Assembly: GCA_036346395.1 (NCBI GenBank)
Contig: CM070594.1
Location: 22,663,385 to 22,727,384, forward strand
From: Hsuehochloa calcarea
Lineage: Eukaryota; Streptophyta; Magnoliopsida; Poales; Poaceae
Reading direction: 5' to 3'
Length of the DNA: 64,000 nucleotides
Shown: one piece after another, positions 10,151 to 22,328 of the stretch
How positions within the stretch are numbered: the stretch's first letter is position 1
Layout of the letters: each line of letters opens with the position of its first letter
Made by a program: the position numbers and the translations under genes
The notes under the pieces: model-generated
Seen by the model: the letters and a program-made list of their open reading frames with translations, nothing else
The model's database searches: none
Told to the model about the DNA's origin: nothing

Positions 10151-11657
10151 ATGCCTAGCAAAATGCCAACTACCACACGGAACCCTTCCATCGTCTCAAC
10201 TACAAGCTCACTACCATGGCCTCGAGTCTCGGGGCATGGAGCAAAACACTTTTCTCTCAAAACAAATTTCAACTCCTCATGGCCACGAAACTGATCCTGT
10301 GTTTTGACGTGGCTCAGAAAACTAGATAGCTCTCACCTCACGAACGCGAGCTCAGAGCTGGCCTCAAAAGAAGAGTTATGGACCTTGTAGTGAATGAGCA
10401 CTCTAGAAAAAGACAGAACTCCTACATCATTAACATCAGAGAGGGGGGCCCCAACACAAAGTTTTCCACCTAAAAGTCAATGCTAGACGCCACAAAAATC
10501 ACATCCAAAGACAGCATACCGAGTAGGGATGGGCTATTTCTCACCAGGAGAAGCAATTGGTGATCGAACATCACTTTCAGACCTTGATGGCCTTGCTGAA
10601 TGCAAGATCTGTGGACCTGAATTGGGAGGCCTTAAACTCCACCCTGCTCAACCTTGACATGCTGGAGGAACCTTTCTCGGGGCAAATAATAGCCGAGGCT
10701 TTAGCAAAGATGCCAGGGGACAAGGCACCAGGCCCGGACGGGTTCACGATAAAAAATTTCAAAACCTGCTGGACAATCATTAAAGCTGATATCCTGGCAG
10801 TTTTCCAGAGCTTCCACAACATGTGTATGACAAACCTCCACCTCCTCAACACGACAAGTATTGCGCTTATTCTGAAGAAAGACGAAGCAGATAAAGCTAC
10901 ATACTACAAACCAATCATTCTCATTCATGGAGTGGGGAAATACATCTCCAAGATGCTTGCCCTGACATTGGTGACGGACTTAAACATCTTAGAGTCGATA
11001 AACCAGAGCGCTTTTGTCAAGACTAGAAACATCCACGATAATTTCTTGTACATAAAAAACCTCACTACACGGTCCATAGGTCAAAAACCCCGACGCTCTT
11101 CTCAAGTTGGACATAGCAAAATCTTTTGACACGGTTCGCTAGGATTACGTCCTAGACCTGCTCCAACGACTGGGCTTCCCCACAGATGGAGAGACTGGAT
11201 AGCGGCCCTCCTCTCGATGGCAATCTACAGAGCTCTCCTAAACAACATCCCTGGGGGCGCCATCACCCACGACAGGGGTTTGCGGCAAGGAGACCCACTA
11301 TCCCCTTCCCTCTTCATTTTGGCAATCGACCCACTCCAATGCCTATTCCAGAGGGCAACATACCTAGGTCACTTGGAACGCCGATGCGGCCATTTTGATA
11401 GGCTAAGGACTTCCCTTTATGCCGACGACACGGTCATCTTCATCTCCCCAACAACCAAGGACATTACAGCAATGACCCAAATTCTTCAAAGTTTTGGAAA
11501 TGTCTCAGGACTCCACACCAATTTTCACAAGAGCACAGTGGTACCTATAAGCTGTGATCAAATTGATCTACAAGCGAGCGTCCATGATTTCCCTGCAATA
11601 AGATCATATTTCCCCATCAAATACCTAGGCCTGCTGCTAAGCTACAAAAGATTGTGA
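10151..11657 (+). pseudogene. LINE reverse transcriptase, frameshifted
   Basis: Non-LTR reverse transcriptase. In order: degraded linker (10151-10556); GDKAPGPDGFTIKNFK in the open stretch 10557-11129; a run near 11101-11135 reading LDIAKSFDTV in a shifted frame, with the first catalytic Asp; a second open stretch 11217-11657 with GLRQGDPLSPSLFILAIDPL and YADDTVIFIS, holding the other two catalytic Asp; then FPIKYLGLLLS. At least two frameshifts and stops make it non-coding. Confidence 0.85.
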
Positions 11658-12381
11658 AAAGTTCACTTCCAGCCAATCCTAGATAAAGTGATCCACAAAT
11701 TGGCCAGTTGGCAAGCCAGACTCCTCACGATAGCTGGCCAGATGACACTGGTCAAATCGGTGCTGACTTCGATCTCGATCTACTACCTCACGACCATTAA
11801 AGTCCCAAAATCCATCACCCGCAGATAATCGCCTGAATCGACCATGTATCTTTTCGCCTGTTGTCGATACACCCACAGACTGTGGAACTTAATGGCTAAC
11901 TGGCTCGGATGCACACTACTCAGACCAGCACACTTGACTGTCAGTCACAACATTGGCAACTGGTGGTCTCAATCAACGGTTCCGCACTGATCCCAAGAAG
12001 GGCAACGGTGACGATTGTTATTCTAACCACCTACCACCTGGAAAATTTGGAAGGAATGCATTACGAGAATTTTCCAAAATAGGTCATCCACACCTGAACC
12101 TACTCGCAAAGATCAAAGGGGAAGGCAGAGCTGGGGGGGGTTGGGCTTGGACCAAATTTAATTCTTTGTAAATTAAAATAAAACCTTTGGGCGAGGTCTT
12201 CTGCCTCGCGTTCTACTGTTCTTCTCTATTAATGCAATAGGTATTCCTTCTTACTGTTTCCTTAAAAAAATCAGGTGTTACACGAGGACCCCCGTGTAAT
12301 TGTTCGCACGTTCTCACCTGTATGACATGTTCTCACCTGTATATGACTGCATCATTGATCAGTAGACAGTTACTTCACATG

Positions 12382-12389
12382 TTATATAT
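12382..12389 (+). promoter_or_regulatory. Candidate TATA box of the SWEET gene
   Basis: TTATATATGG, about 210 bp upstream of the ATG and 100 bp downstream of the H LTR edge. A weaker alternative is CATATACA near 12518. Position fits a plant TATA with a 150-180-base leader; not otherwise proven. Confidence 0.4.
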
Positions 12390-12596
12390 GGCCACCCGGG
12401 CAGCAGGCCAAGCTTAAATTCGTACCGTCTCTGTCTCATACAGCACAATACAGGCTCGTCCTGTGTCTCCTCCTGCTCCTCCTCAATTAGTTCACACCGC
12501 GCGCGCGGCGGCTCTCTCATATACAACATCGACCGTCCTGTTTGGATCGATCTACCATTTTCGTTCCTTCTCCCAGCTGCCCGTCTATCAGCTGCC

Positions 12597-15500
12597 ATGG
12601 ATTCCACTCTTTTCATCATTGGAATCATAGGTATGTACGTACGTAGTGCACATGCAGGACCCTCTCTCTCCCTCTCTCTCTCTCTCTGGAAGACTGCAAA
12701 TCTGCAATGGTGTTACTCTTACTCCCTTTGATTGCTTTGTTGTAACCTTTCTTCTTCTTCTTTCATATGTTGCAGGCAACGTCATCTCAGTTCTGGTCTT
12801 CATTTCTCCTATGTAAGCATGCAAGCTAGCATGCCCAAGTTATTTTTCTTGCATTTACAAGAGCATTTTTTCTTCTTCTTACTACACACGGGCGCCTGCA
12901 TGAATGGTGTAGCAAGACGTTCGGGCGGATCGTGAGGAGTGGGTCGACGGAGGAGTTCGAGCCGGCGCCGTACGTCTTCACGCTGCTCAACGCGCTGCTG
13001 TGGCTCTACTACGGCGCCACCAAGCCCGACGGCATCCTCGTCGCCACCGTCAACGGCTTCGGGGCCGTCATGGAGGCCATCTACGTCGCGCTCTTCCTCG
13101 TCTACGCCGCCGATCATGCCACAAGGGTGAGGCCAGCCAGGATCGATCGATGACAATTAATATATGTGCTAAACACAATCAAGTCACGGCTCAACTTTTT
13201 GCAATTGGCTGGTTCTTCCATTCATTGAACTAGGGTGTTCAAACAAATTTCATTAGCAAAACTTTCCTAGTGATTGTTTTTCTAGTTCCATTTCTTTCGT
13301 ATTGAATGTTTCTTTTGGGTCACACTTCTTTCCCTTTCAAAAAATTAAAGGACCCTTTTCTACAAGATTTAACTGTTTTCTCAGCCAAAAATAGCAAAAT
13401 TATTTATGTAATTTTTATTCTTAGTCACTGTAATTATTCTCGAAAGTTTTAATAATTCATATTTCCATCACATGATTTAAAATCTAACATATACTTTGAG
13501 AGATTGAACAAAAACAAAGATAAAAAATAAAATTATATACCAACCAAATACGGCAATGTGGTGAATCCGTTATGTTCAGAAGAAAAAATCATAATAAATT
13601 CGGATCCAATTTATCAGATGAGAAGAAGTGCAAATCTTAAAGCATATCGTACGGATGAAAATTTAACTATTTTGATAAAAGAAAACAGTCGAATGTTGTT
13701 TAGCAAAATCAAAAATTAAATAGCCCTACTTATTTCATAATTGTTTGACTTGAGTTATGTTTTTATTGGAATTTTCTTTTGTTTTCCAATACAGTTTAAA
13801 AAATAACCAAGCCCGGTTTGGATAGGCAGGACATGGAATTTTTTGGGGATATTTTAGATTGTAGCTCAAACACCCTCCTCGAGTCCTCGGTGGTAACGGT
13901 GCCAATGTCTTGATCGATGCTGGAAACTGTCGAAAGAATCACGAGAGTTTTTTTATTATTCTTTTGCTCTTCGCGCAGGTTAAGACCGCAAAGTTGGCGG
14001 CAGCGTTGGACATCGGCGTTTTCGGAGTCGTGTTCGCGGCCACGACATTTGCCATCCGTGAGCTAGACTTGAGAATCATGGTGGTCGGAATGATATGCGC
14101 GTGCCTCAACGTGTTCATGTACGGGTCTCCACTCGCTGCCATGGTAAGGTTTTCACCTACGAATAAATTAATGAACCATTTCCCCCCTTTATTTAGACTT
14201 TGCTTGGTGTTGTAGCCGATTTTCGAAAGCATTTTTTGTTCTTCTACTTTTTCAATATAATATTTACTCCAAAGCATTTTTTTTATCATAACAACAAAAA
14301 TTACTTGAGGTGGTGATAATTCAGTAATTAAAACTGACCCTTAGACTAGCATGCACCATCGATCGGGCTGGTACTCTCGATGGTTCCTCTTGCTCTACTA
14401 AGAATTTTTATTAGTTGAACCTTGCTTATTATATGTATGTATGATCATGGGCTCACCAAAAATGAGACATGAAGCTACAAAGATACCTATCATTTCACAG
14501 GCAAGTTGTGTCCGCAACTGTGGAGAGATCAGCATCTAGTGTGTCCCACTAATTTGGTGCTGTCATATTCCGTTTGTCAATGTGTACCACTCGTATGGTC
14601 TAAAAAAGTTCTAATAAAAAAGCACGTGTAGGACTTGATTAAGGAAAATGACAAATTTCAGCAAATAGTTACTATTTTTAATTAGCAAATTTAAGTTCTC
14701 TTTCACCTTATGTGCATCAAGGACGAGAGGTAGACAAGATGGGGCTAGCTAACTTTACCAAATTAAAAGGTTCTAAAAAACTCTAAAAATTTGTTCTAAA
14801 AAAGTTTATCATACAAGTGTTTTACACATGAACCAGAAAAGGGACTGACTATATATGGTACATGTGCATCTAATTTATGCGCTATAATTTACATATATTT
14901 TTTCCACCGTCCACTAATCTCATCCTTCAAGTGGGAGTTGTGGGGAGGTTGGAAAAATGTTAGGGAAGAAAACAGTTTAAAAACTTCTTAATTTGTAACT
15001 ACAAGTGCATGTACTATAACTATCTAAGACGCGGGAAAGCACTACCAGACCCTGCTTGCGTATAAATATACATATCGTACGTTAAACTGCGATTTCACGA
15101 GATATGTCACATTTGGTCAACTTCCGGTAACGCTTTCTTGTACGGTATTTGTTTCCTGCAAAACCAGCAAGCGATCAATTAGCTCTTAATTAACCCTGTG
15201 GTGAACCGAAGCTTTTTAGATGAACATATTGTTTTTTTTTTCTACTGACGGTTCGGTCGCTTAACACATATGAATAATATACTTAGTGTAGAAATGAAAA
15301 TATGCTGTCAAAGGCGTTGCATGAAGTAGTAGTTCAAATATTGTGATAGCAGAAACCGTGCGCACAAGGAAGGCATGCAGTCCACAAGGAGAATACTCAT
15401 AGGTCTAGTTCATACTCGTACACTTCAAAAAATAAAATTAAAAAAGGGAAAACGTGCACGGGTAAACTTAATTCAAATGAGTCAACAGAATGCGCGGTTG

Positions 15501-17471
15501 ATTATGTAAAAAGTAAAATATATGTTTTTTGGGATATGACACAATATATTGAATAACGCGTATCGGCTTGGTTGCGAAACTAATATCCTTTTCTGAGATG
15601 ACGAAAATAATTAATTATTGACTCAATATATTGGTAGTAATTTTTTCCATTACATTAGGTAGATGTACATGCACACACACCACGGCGCATGCATGCAGAT
15701 ACATGAGTGCGCCCCCTAATCACAAGCCTAGAATTTGGAGGCCGGAGATAAACCGTGACCTCACAAAGTTCTTAGTGAGAAACACAAGCGTATGCGAGGT
15801 GGATACGAAGTTTTGAACCTTTGTTGGCGGAATCGTACACACACAACTCCACCAAACAAGTGGTTTCCCTACATTAGTAGTATCTTTATGTGATCAACAT
15901 GGTGCCATCAAAATGACACTGAACTGTTAAATTTTGATCAATATGTTTTATCCTACACAAGAATATTTAAAAATAGTACACATAAGTGAAATTTAGACAG
16001 AACGATCTAGCTGTGTATTATTTTTGGAAGGAAATTCAGATAGGATAAATAGGATAAGGTGCAGATTAACTACTAATTGGAATCAAGAAATGCTGTATAT
16101 TAACAGTGTAATCAATCAAGCAGATATAAAATTCCTCTTGAAAACAGCATAGATAACTTCATTTTTTCGAGAAAAACAGCAATAGTTAACTTAGTGATGA
16201 AATGGCTTCAGTGTCATGTCAGTACACATTATTGTGTGAATGATTCACGTGTATATAGTACTACTATGCCAATATTTCATTCAGATTCCAAACTTTTTGG
16301 CGCAATTGTACGTCTCTTTCTGACGATCGATCAGCTGAAATGCATATGACAAATTGACAAGGAACGAGAGTGGGCCAATAGACTTACAAGGCAGGCCTTC
16401 ACTAGTGTTTTTGTGGGCCTTTGTTGTCTCCCACTTCACATAGACATGCACTGTTGCTTCACATGCGCACGCAAGAAGCTCAAGCAGAAACAGCAGAGCA
16501 ACGCATGCTTAATGCCTACAATGGCCATTCAGAAGCTACAAAAAATGCTTGCAGTTGTTCCATATATTTCTCAATCACTTTTGACTCTTTTGACGTTTAC
16601 CATTTTCATTTTACCCCTTTCTCTGAACCATCTGCCCCTGCATATTATGTGATAATATCAACGAAAGAACTGTATCTGAAAAACGTGTTTGCTTGTGAAC
16701 ATGTGGCAAACAGAAAACAGTGATCACCACAAAGAGCGTGGAGTACATGCCTTTCTTCCTATCCTTCTTCCTTTTCCTCAATGGAGGCGTCTGGGCCATG
16801 TATGCCATTCTTGACAGAGACATCTTCCTTGGGGTAAGTAATTTAACCTACTGCAAAAAAAGTTATATACTCCTTATCTTTTCAGTGGCAACCACATGCT
16901 AGACATTATACAACATTACAACAGATCAAACGGCAACATGAAAAAAGTTCTTGAAACACACACAAAACAAGGCACATTCTTCCTAGCTCTTATATTATAG
17001 GACTGATTTGCTAGGTTCTTCTCGATAATTGCACGTATTTTCAGTTTGTTTTGGTCTGTGATGTGCATATTAGTACTATACATGTTACTTCAAAAGACAT
17101 AAAAGCAGAGAACGGCAAATTTCTTGTTTTTTCTTAACTTGCACCGGTCACATAGTAGTACTAATTTGCCTGCGCTGCCTGCATGCCGGCCTTCCATTTA
17201 ATTCTACACTCGTATTATGTTAGTGGGAGCCTTGGTTTTTTTTTTTCCTGTCAAATGATGATCTACGTGCTACTTACAATTATGTTTGCAGATCCCAAAT
17301 GGAATAGGCTTCTTCCTGGGCACCATCCAACTGATTATCTATGCAATCTACAAGAACAGTATGGTCTCTGAAAGCAGTAAAGAAACAACCGATGATAGAT
17401 GGCAGACTTCGGCTTCTCTTCTCAACTCAAACGCCCGACATGGGCACGAAGATGCATCAAACCATGTTTAG
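12597..17471 (+). CDS. SWEET16: SWEET sugar transporter, clade IV (SWEET16-like), six exons
   Basis: Sugar uniporter with two MtN3/saliva (PQ-loop) repeats and seven membrane segments; clade IV members move fructose/glucose across the vacuole membrane. Exons 12597-12630, 12776-12812, 12913-13126, 13979-14143, 16714-16833, 17292-17471: 750 bases, all GT-AG introns, in frame, 249 aa. Prolines of the PQ-loop tetrad are present at 23, 43, 146 and 163, and the transport Asn at 71 (TVNGFGAVME) and 193 (IPNGIGF). It starts MDSTLFIIGIIGN and ends DASNHV, close to my memory of rice SWEET16, the only rice clade IV member. Oddity: residue 28 is Gly, where the family has Trp or Tyr (KTFGRIV). Introns 3 and 4 are long (852 and 2570 bp). 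The gene looks functional but lies 315 bp from an LTR edge. Confidence 0.88.
12659..12689 (+). repeat. CT microsatellite in SWEET intron 1
   Basis: A run of CT dinucleotides broken by a few CCC, 30 bases after the exon 1 splice donor. Likely polymorphic in length. Confidence 0.8.
13127..13978 (+). other. SWEET intron 3
   Basis: AT-rich intron of 852 bp between donor GTGAGG and acceptor CGCGCAG. No ORF and no recognisable transposon ends. Confidence 0.75.
14144..16713 (+). other. SWEET intron 4 (2.6 kb)
   Basis: Donor GTAAGG, acceptor ACAG before AAAACAGTG. The length is unusual against the other introns (100-850 bp), so it may hold old insertions, but I found no clear terminal repeats or target-site duplications. 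Only short chance ORFs, mostly AT-rich. Confidence 0.65.
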
Positions 17472-18592
17472 TCATGGTATTTTTTAAAAAATTTATTATT
17501 TTTATTCTGAAATACAGTAATATACATCTGTTTTTATTTTTATTTTTACAGAAACAATTCTCTATCGCTCCACTGTTGGACGAATTGGGCGACAAGTGTA
17601 CAAGTCGCCCAGCGATTGAGCAGCTTGTATTAGTCACTCAACGGTTGAGCGACACAACGACAAGTCGCGCACCGGTTGGGCGATTTAAAATTATAATATT
17701 ATTATTTTATTAATCCGATAGAAATAATTGTGGGGGAATAAATAAAAAATTGTAGTTAATACATTTAGCAAATCTTGGGAATAAAGGGGGTGACAAGGTT
17801 GGTTGGTCTGTTTGTGATTTTTGTAGATTCTCAAGCGTACAAAATCTGTTAGACTCGCAATAACATTATGTGATCGTCGTATGTTTTTGTAGTGCGGTAA
17901 ATTTCTGAAGAATTTTGTAAGTGCAATTAAGGTAGCAATGATTCGTAAGTAGAAAGGTAAGTGATATTACGATGCGTTAGGGAATTCATACACGGTGGAG
18001 AACTTTGGAGAAATGGTGCAACGATAGCAACACAACAGTTGATCCGACAAGGGGGTTACATGGCACGCAGGCTAAAGAATCAAGGACGGTATATGCATGC
18101 CTTTAAAGATTTACAAATACATAGGACATATAGACGAAGAGGGTCGAACTACTGCGTGGAACGTGGCCATTTGCCCTTGCGATCTAGCTCGGCGTTGTAC
18201 TCCTCGCCTTGCACCTTAGCTTTCACCACGATGACCCTCTTCCAGGCTATCTCGGCCTCGCATCGCTTGCTATGCTCACGCTCCTACTCCTTATGCAGCC
18301 TCTCCCACCTCTTCTTCTCCTCCATCTCAGCTAGCAACTCTTCGAGGCGCCTTTCACGGCCCTCACGGTCCTCCCTGGCCCACCTCTTCTGTGACAGCAA
18401 CATCCACCGGCTGAAGTCGCATAGGCGCAGTGGAGACTGCAGTGGGAAGAGAGACGTAATTACGGCGTAACGGGAAGCAAAATAGTGGTGTGCACTGAAA
18501 TACGATTTCATTACCAGCTGCCTGTGGCTCGGCGTGTTAAATCTGCGGTCAGAGTAGTCCACGCAAGTTTGGGTAGCAATAATAGGGTTGCC
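17472..18592. other. SWEET 3' flank and unassigned sequence
   Basis: 17472-17560 is the presumed 3' UTR. 17575-17690 holds a few imperfect copies of a GGGCGACAAGT/GAGCGACA-type phrase. 18180-18560 read on the minus strand gives a short Glu/Arg-rich, coiled-coil-like frame (RERRLEELLAEMEEKKRWER) with stops around it, resembling transposon-associated hypothetical proteins of grasses but not enough to call. Confidence 0.35.
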
Positions 18593-20309
18593 TATCGGGA
18601 CTCAAAAATACAATTCAACCTTCTGTGTATTCTGCACTAGTCCAGGATCACGCTAGTGCACACAGTATTAACATAGATGAATATCGATCCACACAAGATG
18701 ATTAATAGAATAAACGACTAATTTGAATTACAAATAATGGTTTTGAACTTATTGTCGAGTTTACATTTATTAAGCCTCGCAAGGCTGGCAATAAATAAAA
18801 TAGCAGTAGCGGAATAAATAAACTCCAACAGAATCCTATCAATTCACTACAGACAATCGACTGGGATCAAGACCCTAACAACACCTTCGTAGAACTCCTA
18901 CTCGAATGCAGGCAAAGACTCCTCCACTTCAATTGAATGTTTGAAGCAAGCATGAGTACACAACCGTACTCATAAGTCATGCCACATAATGCAATTTATA
19001 GATGATGGCTCATTCTAAAGGAATGGCTTCTGTGGTTGTTTTGCATAAAGTAATATTTGTAATTGAATATGAATAATAGATTAAAAACAATATTTAAAAT
19101 AAATAAACAATAATAATTTAACATTTGTTTTCACAAAGGACACACAATCTAAACAAGTTATTCACACAGCCATATGACTTAGATCACACAACTCCCTTCG
19201 CAAATATTTTATAAAAATCAAACCCTCGCGTGAAATACCTAAGCATGTTCATGACCGCATGACGTAGCTTTTTGAATAGATTGATCCGTTCACTACCCAG
19301 TTGCTGCCACGGTACATCGGACAGTCGAATCCTCCAAGCACTTGCAACAGCTTCCAGAGCTCAGTGGCAAGTCCTACCTTGTGCTCACCATAGTTCTGAA
19401 GACGATTCATCTAACAAGATAGGCAAGAGGGTAAGAACAACTTAAAAACAGCGGGGGGAGGAAAAATTTTAGCAATAGTTGAGTCAAGAAAGACATGAGA
19501 GGAATTAAGCACTCAATTAATCTTGTAGGTTAATTTTGCTTTAGAAAATAGTTTAGACACTCGAAGACGGCCGATCTAACTAAGGTCAAGGCCAACCGTC
19601 AGTATGGCTTTGATACCACCTCTGTCGGGACCAAAAATGCAATTCTGGACCCTCTGTGTATAATGCACTAGTTCAGATCACACTAGTGCACACAGTATCA
19701 ATATAGATGAATATCGATCCGCACAAGACGATTAATAGAATAAACGACTAATTTGAATAGCAAATAATGGTTTTGACCTTTTGGTCAAGTTTACATTTAT
19801 TAAGCCTTGTAGGGCTGGAAATAAATAAAATAGCAGTAGCGGAATAAATAAACTCCAGCGGAATCCCATCAATTCACCAATGACAACGAACTGGGATCAA
19901 GACCCTAACGATCAGCACCTTCGTAGAACTCCTACTCAACTGTAGGCGAAGACTCCCCCGCTTCTGTTGAATGTTTGAAGCAAGCATGAGTACACAACCG
20001 TACTCGCAAGTCATACCACAGAATACAATTTATAGATAATGGCTTATTCCAAAGGAATGGCTTCAGTGGTTATATTGTATAAAGCAACATTTACAATTAA
20101 ATACAAATAAAAGATTGAAAACAATATTTAAAACAAACAATAGTAAATTGATATATGTTTTCACAAAGAACACACAGTCTAAACAAGTTATTCACACAAC
20201 CAGATGACTTAGATCACATAGCTCCCTTCCCAAATATTTTATGAAAATCTAACCCTCGTGTGAAATCCCCGAGCATGTCCATGACCGTGGACGTGACTAT
20301 TCAAATAGA
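18593..20309 (-). mobile_element. Compact LTR retrotransposon J without coding capacity
   Basis: Two direct copies of about 690-700 bp (18593-19285 and 19623-20309) start TATCGGGACTCAAAAATA and TGTCGGGACCAAAAATGC and stay alignable to ...AATAGATTGAT. Between them lie only about 335 bp. Next to the right copy, on the minus strand, is TGGTATCAAAGCC, a primer site for initiator-Met tRNA, which fixes orientation. No ORF. It is a non-autonomous, TRIM/SMART-like element, although its LTRs are long for that class. No target-site duplication found: the right LTR appears cut by sequence K. Confidence 0.75.
19606..19618 (-). promoter_or_regulatory. Primer-binding site of element J
   Basis: Minus-strand TGGTATCAAAGCC, one mismatch to the 3' end complement of initiator-Met tRNA, four bases from the LTR edge at 19623. 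Confidence 0.7.
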
Positions 20310-20518
20310 TTGATTAATACTCTACATAGGTTGTACACTTTACCCATACGATATAATCAGTGTAGCTAGCACTAATCATAACAAAACCTATCGAAACTTC
20401 ATCTCAAACATTGATACTCCTGATGTGCTTTACCGTCGTCCAATTTATGCACACAACTCTTGGTACAACATACACCATTGGACAGGGAAGTGGCGAACCG
20501 TCCCACGATGTGAGAATC
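20310..20518 (-). repeat. LTR-like fragment K, left copy, outer piece
   Basis: Read on the minus strand it matches 42690-42800 in the right copy of K (shared phrases GTTATGATTAG and TGATTATATC). It is separated from the rest of the left copy (38941-39830) by insertion of element B, whose target duplication GAATC is at 20514-20518. Confidence 0.6.
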
Positions 20519-22328
20519 TGTTGGACCGAAAAGGCGACTAGAGGGGGGTGAAAAGGAGCACGCTCACTTTTTCATAAATTATGAATTCAACACAATTTCA
20601 CTCCAATAGCTATGAGGAAGCTATGAAGATCAATATACCAGTACAGCGGAAGACTAGTATTGAATTCAATTTAACCCCCTAAGCAATACGACAAAATCAC
20701 CAAAGATTGAAACAATTTAATGCACTAGCGGTCTGACCTCTGGCCTTGAGCAGTCGAACCGATTCCCTGGCGGTCTGACCTCTATTATACTAGCGGTCGG
20801 ACCGCTGACCAAATCGGTCGGACCGGTGCCCTCGGGTGGTCGGACCGCTCGACTCTAGAACAGTAAGAACAGCCCGATAACGAAGTTGCAAATAGATCTA
20901 AGTTTTGATTCTCAACTCCAAACTTTACGAAACTTGGTATACACCTTCTCTATGATATTAAGGACCTATTCCAATCAACAATTATGATAATTCTTGGCTA
21001 GATCCTGATCAATTGCCGTTTGAGTAAGAGAAGGTCTAAAACCGGGTAAAAGCGAAAACTTGGCCCTAATGCTTGCTCGTGGGTGATTGATGATCAAGAT
21101 GATCCTAGATGGGTTCCCACATGTCACAGCAAGCTTTACCACGTGAAGCAATCAATCAAAACTTCGTGGATCAATGAAAGCCCTAAAGTCACGAAATTGA
21201 AAGCAAGAACGAAAAGAGACTTATCTCAAGCAAACCTTGCATCGATTAAATTCGTGATTGATGCTGGATTACACCTAGATCAATGGACAATCCAAGATCA
21301 CGAAAATCCAATCAAACCTTCAAGAACCCTAGCCTCCACGCCTAGCTCTCCCTAAACAAAATTAGGGTTTTCTAAAATAAAGAGGGTCAAAGGGTGGTGC
21401 AGCCACCACCCTCTCGTATTTATAGTAGAGGCTTAGACCTTCTAGAAGTTTGATCCTATTGGGCTCCCGTTAAGGCCCACTAACAAATGGGTCACATACG
21501 CACGCTTCGCAAAGCGTCGTCTTTAACCTTTTGATCTAAACAGCTTCACCTAGCGCCATCTTACGCCTCGGATTTGCTAATAGGTCACCCTTGTCCATCT
21601 TGCGTCGCGCTTGAGTCATTGACCTCACCCAGTATCGTCAATCGTTCTGGACCTCAGCTCTCCAAGGCTAGTCCCGATCTTCCTCGCTGTTGACTGTTGT
21701 TGACCACCAAGCAACCTGCACAACCATAGACAAGCAAACACCAATTCAGGAACAAGTTCTTCACAACTTGACCCATGTTAGTCAAAATATGCATCATGCA
21801 ATACATATGCTATGAAACCCATGAACTTGACCTAACAAATCAACATCGCCACGAAGTTGGCCGACGTTCAAGTGATAAGCGGTCCGACCGCCCTCGTGGC
21901 GGTCGGTTGATCGTTAGTCGATCGGACCGCCAAAGAATAGGCGGTCAGAGATCGCCTAAAAGGACTTAGCCGAAATTCAAGCCCTGAAATTTCGAAACCT
22001 TCTGGAAATTTAAAATGAATAGAACTTTTGACTGGAGACTCCAAAAATAATGAGACCAAGTGCATTAGGATCCCCTCACATGCCTACACCCTCTATTTTT
22101 TTTGGCCCAACTCAATTTGAAACCTTTTGGCACGGCCGGTCCGACCGCCGCACATGGTCGGTCCGACCGATTTGGGACCGGACGGACCGCCATGCTATGG
22201 CCGGTCGGACCGCCCCTGTCCTGATAGTTCTAGACTTTGTCGAAAACCCGTGAAACGACAAACCATAAGTGTCATTGCCAATTGTCACATCATCCTAAGA
22301 TCTGGAGCATATCCCCATGATATCCACA
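20519..22328 (-). repeat. 3' LTR of element B
   Basis: On the plus strand starts TGTTGGACCGAAAAGG and ends GATATCCACA, followed by a polypyrimidine tract (ATCTCCCCC), which is the PPT on the minus strand. TATA on the minus strand at 21417-21424. Palindrome clusters at 20730-20850 (U5 side) and 21880-21965 plus 22133-22215 (U3 side), several with decayed arms. Confidence 0.9.

Larger units (their letters stand above)
9602..12270 (+). mobile_element. LINE (L1-type) retrotransposon, 5'-truncated and decayed
   Basis: Plus-strand non-LTR element: endonuclease tail, linker, reverse transcriptase with YADD, a C-terminal tail and a short A-run (12264-12270). Frames change several times. There is no ORF1, so the copy is 5'-truncated, the usual outcome of LINE insertion. 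A CACTA element abuts its left edge. The A-run meets the H LTR end TCAGGTGTTACA. I could not define a target-site duplication. Confidence 0.85.
6881..12282 (-). repeat. LTR of gypsy element H, loaded with nested insertions
   Basis: Starts TGTAACACCCCAG next to a primer site and ends AGGTGTTACA at 12282, so the termini are inverted copies (TGTAACACC / GGTGTTACA) as in many grass gypsy LTRs. About 3.4 kb of its 5.4 kb is a CACTA element (8903-9598) and a LINE (9602-12270), leaving about 2 kb. That may include a further element at 7537-8300. The other H LTR is outside the window. Start and end are clear; the assumption that all intervening DNA lies inside one LTR is inference. An LTR of similar start occurs at 48179. 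Confidence 0.55.

Noticed and set aside
12939..13233. Long alternative-frame and antisense ORFs over SWEET exon 3
   Set aside because: They are shadows of the GC-rich exon; the correct frame is fixed by splice sites and SWEET motifs.
17961..18562. ORFs on both strands at 17961-18470 and 18284-18562
   Set aside because: Minus-strand coiled-coil text looks transposon-associated but is flanked by stops; plus-strand frame is low-complexity. No confident gene.
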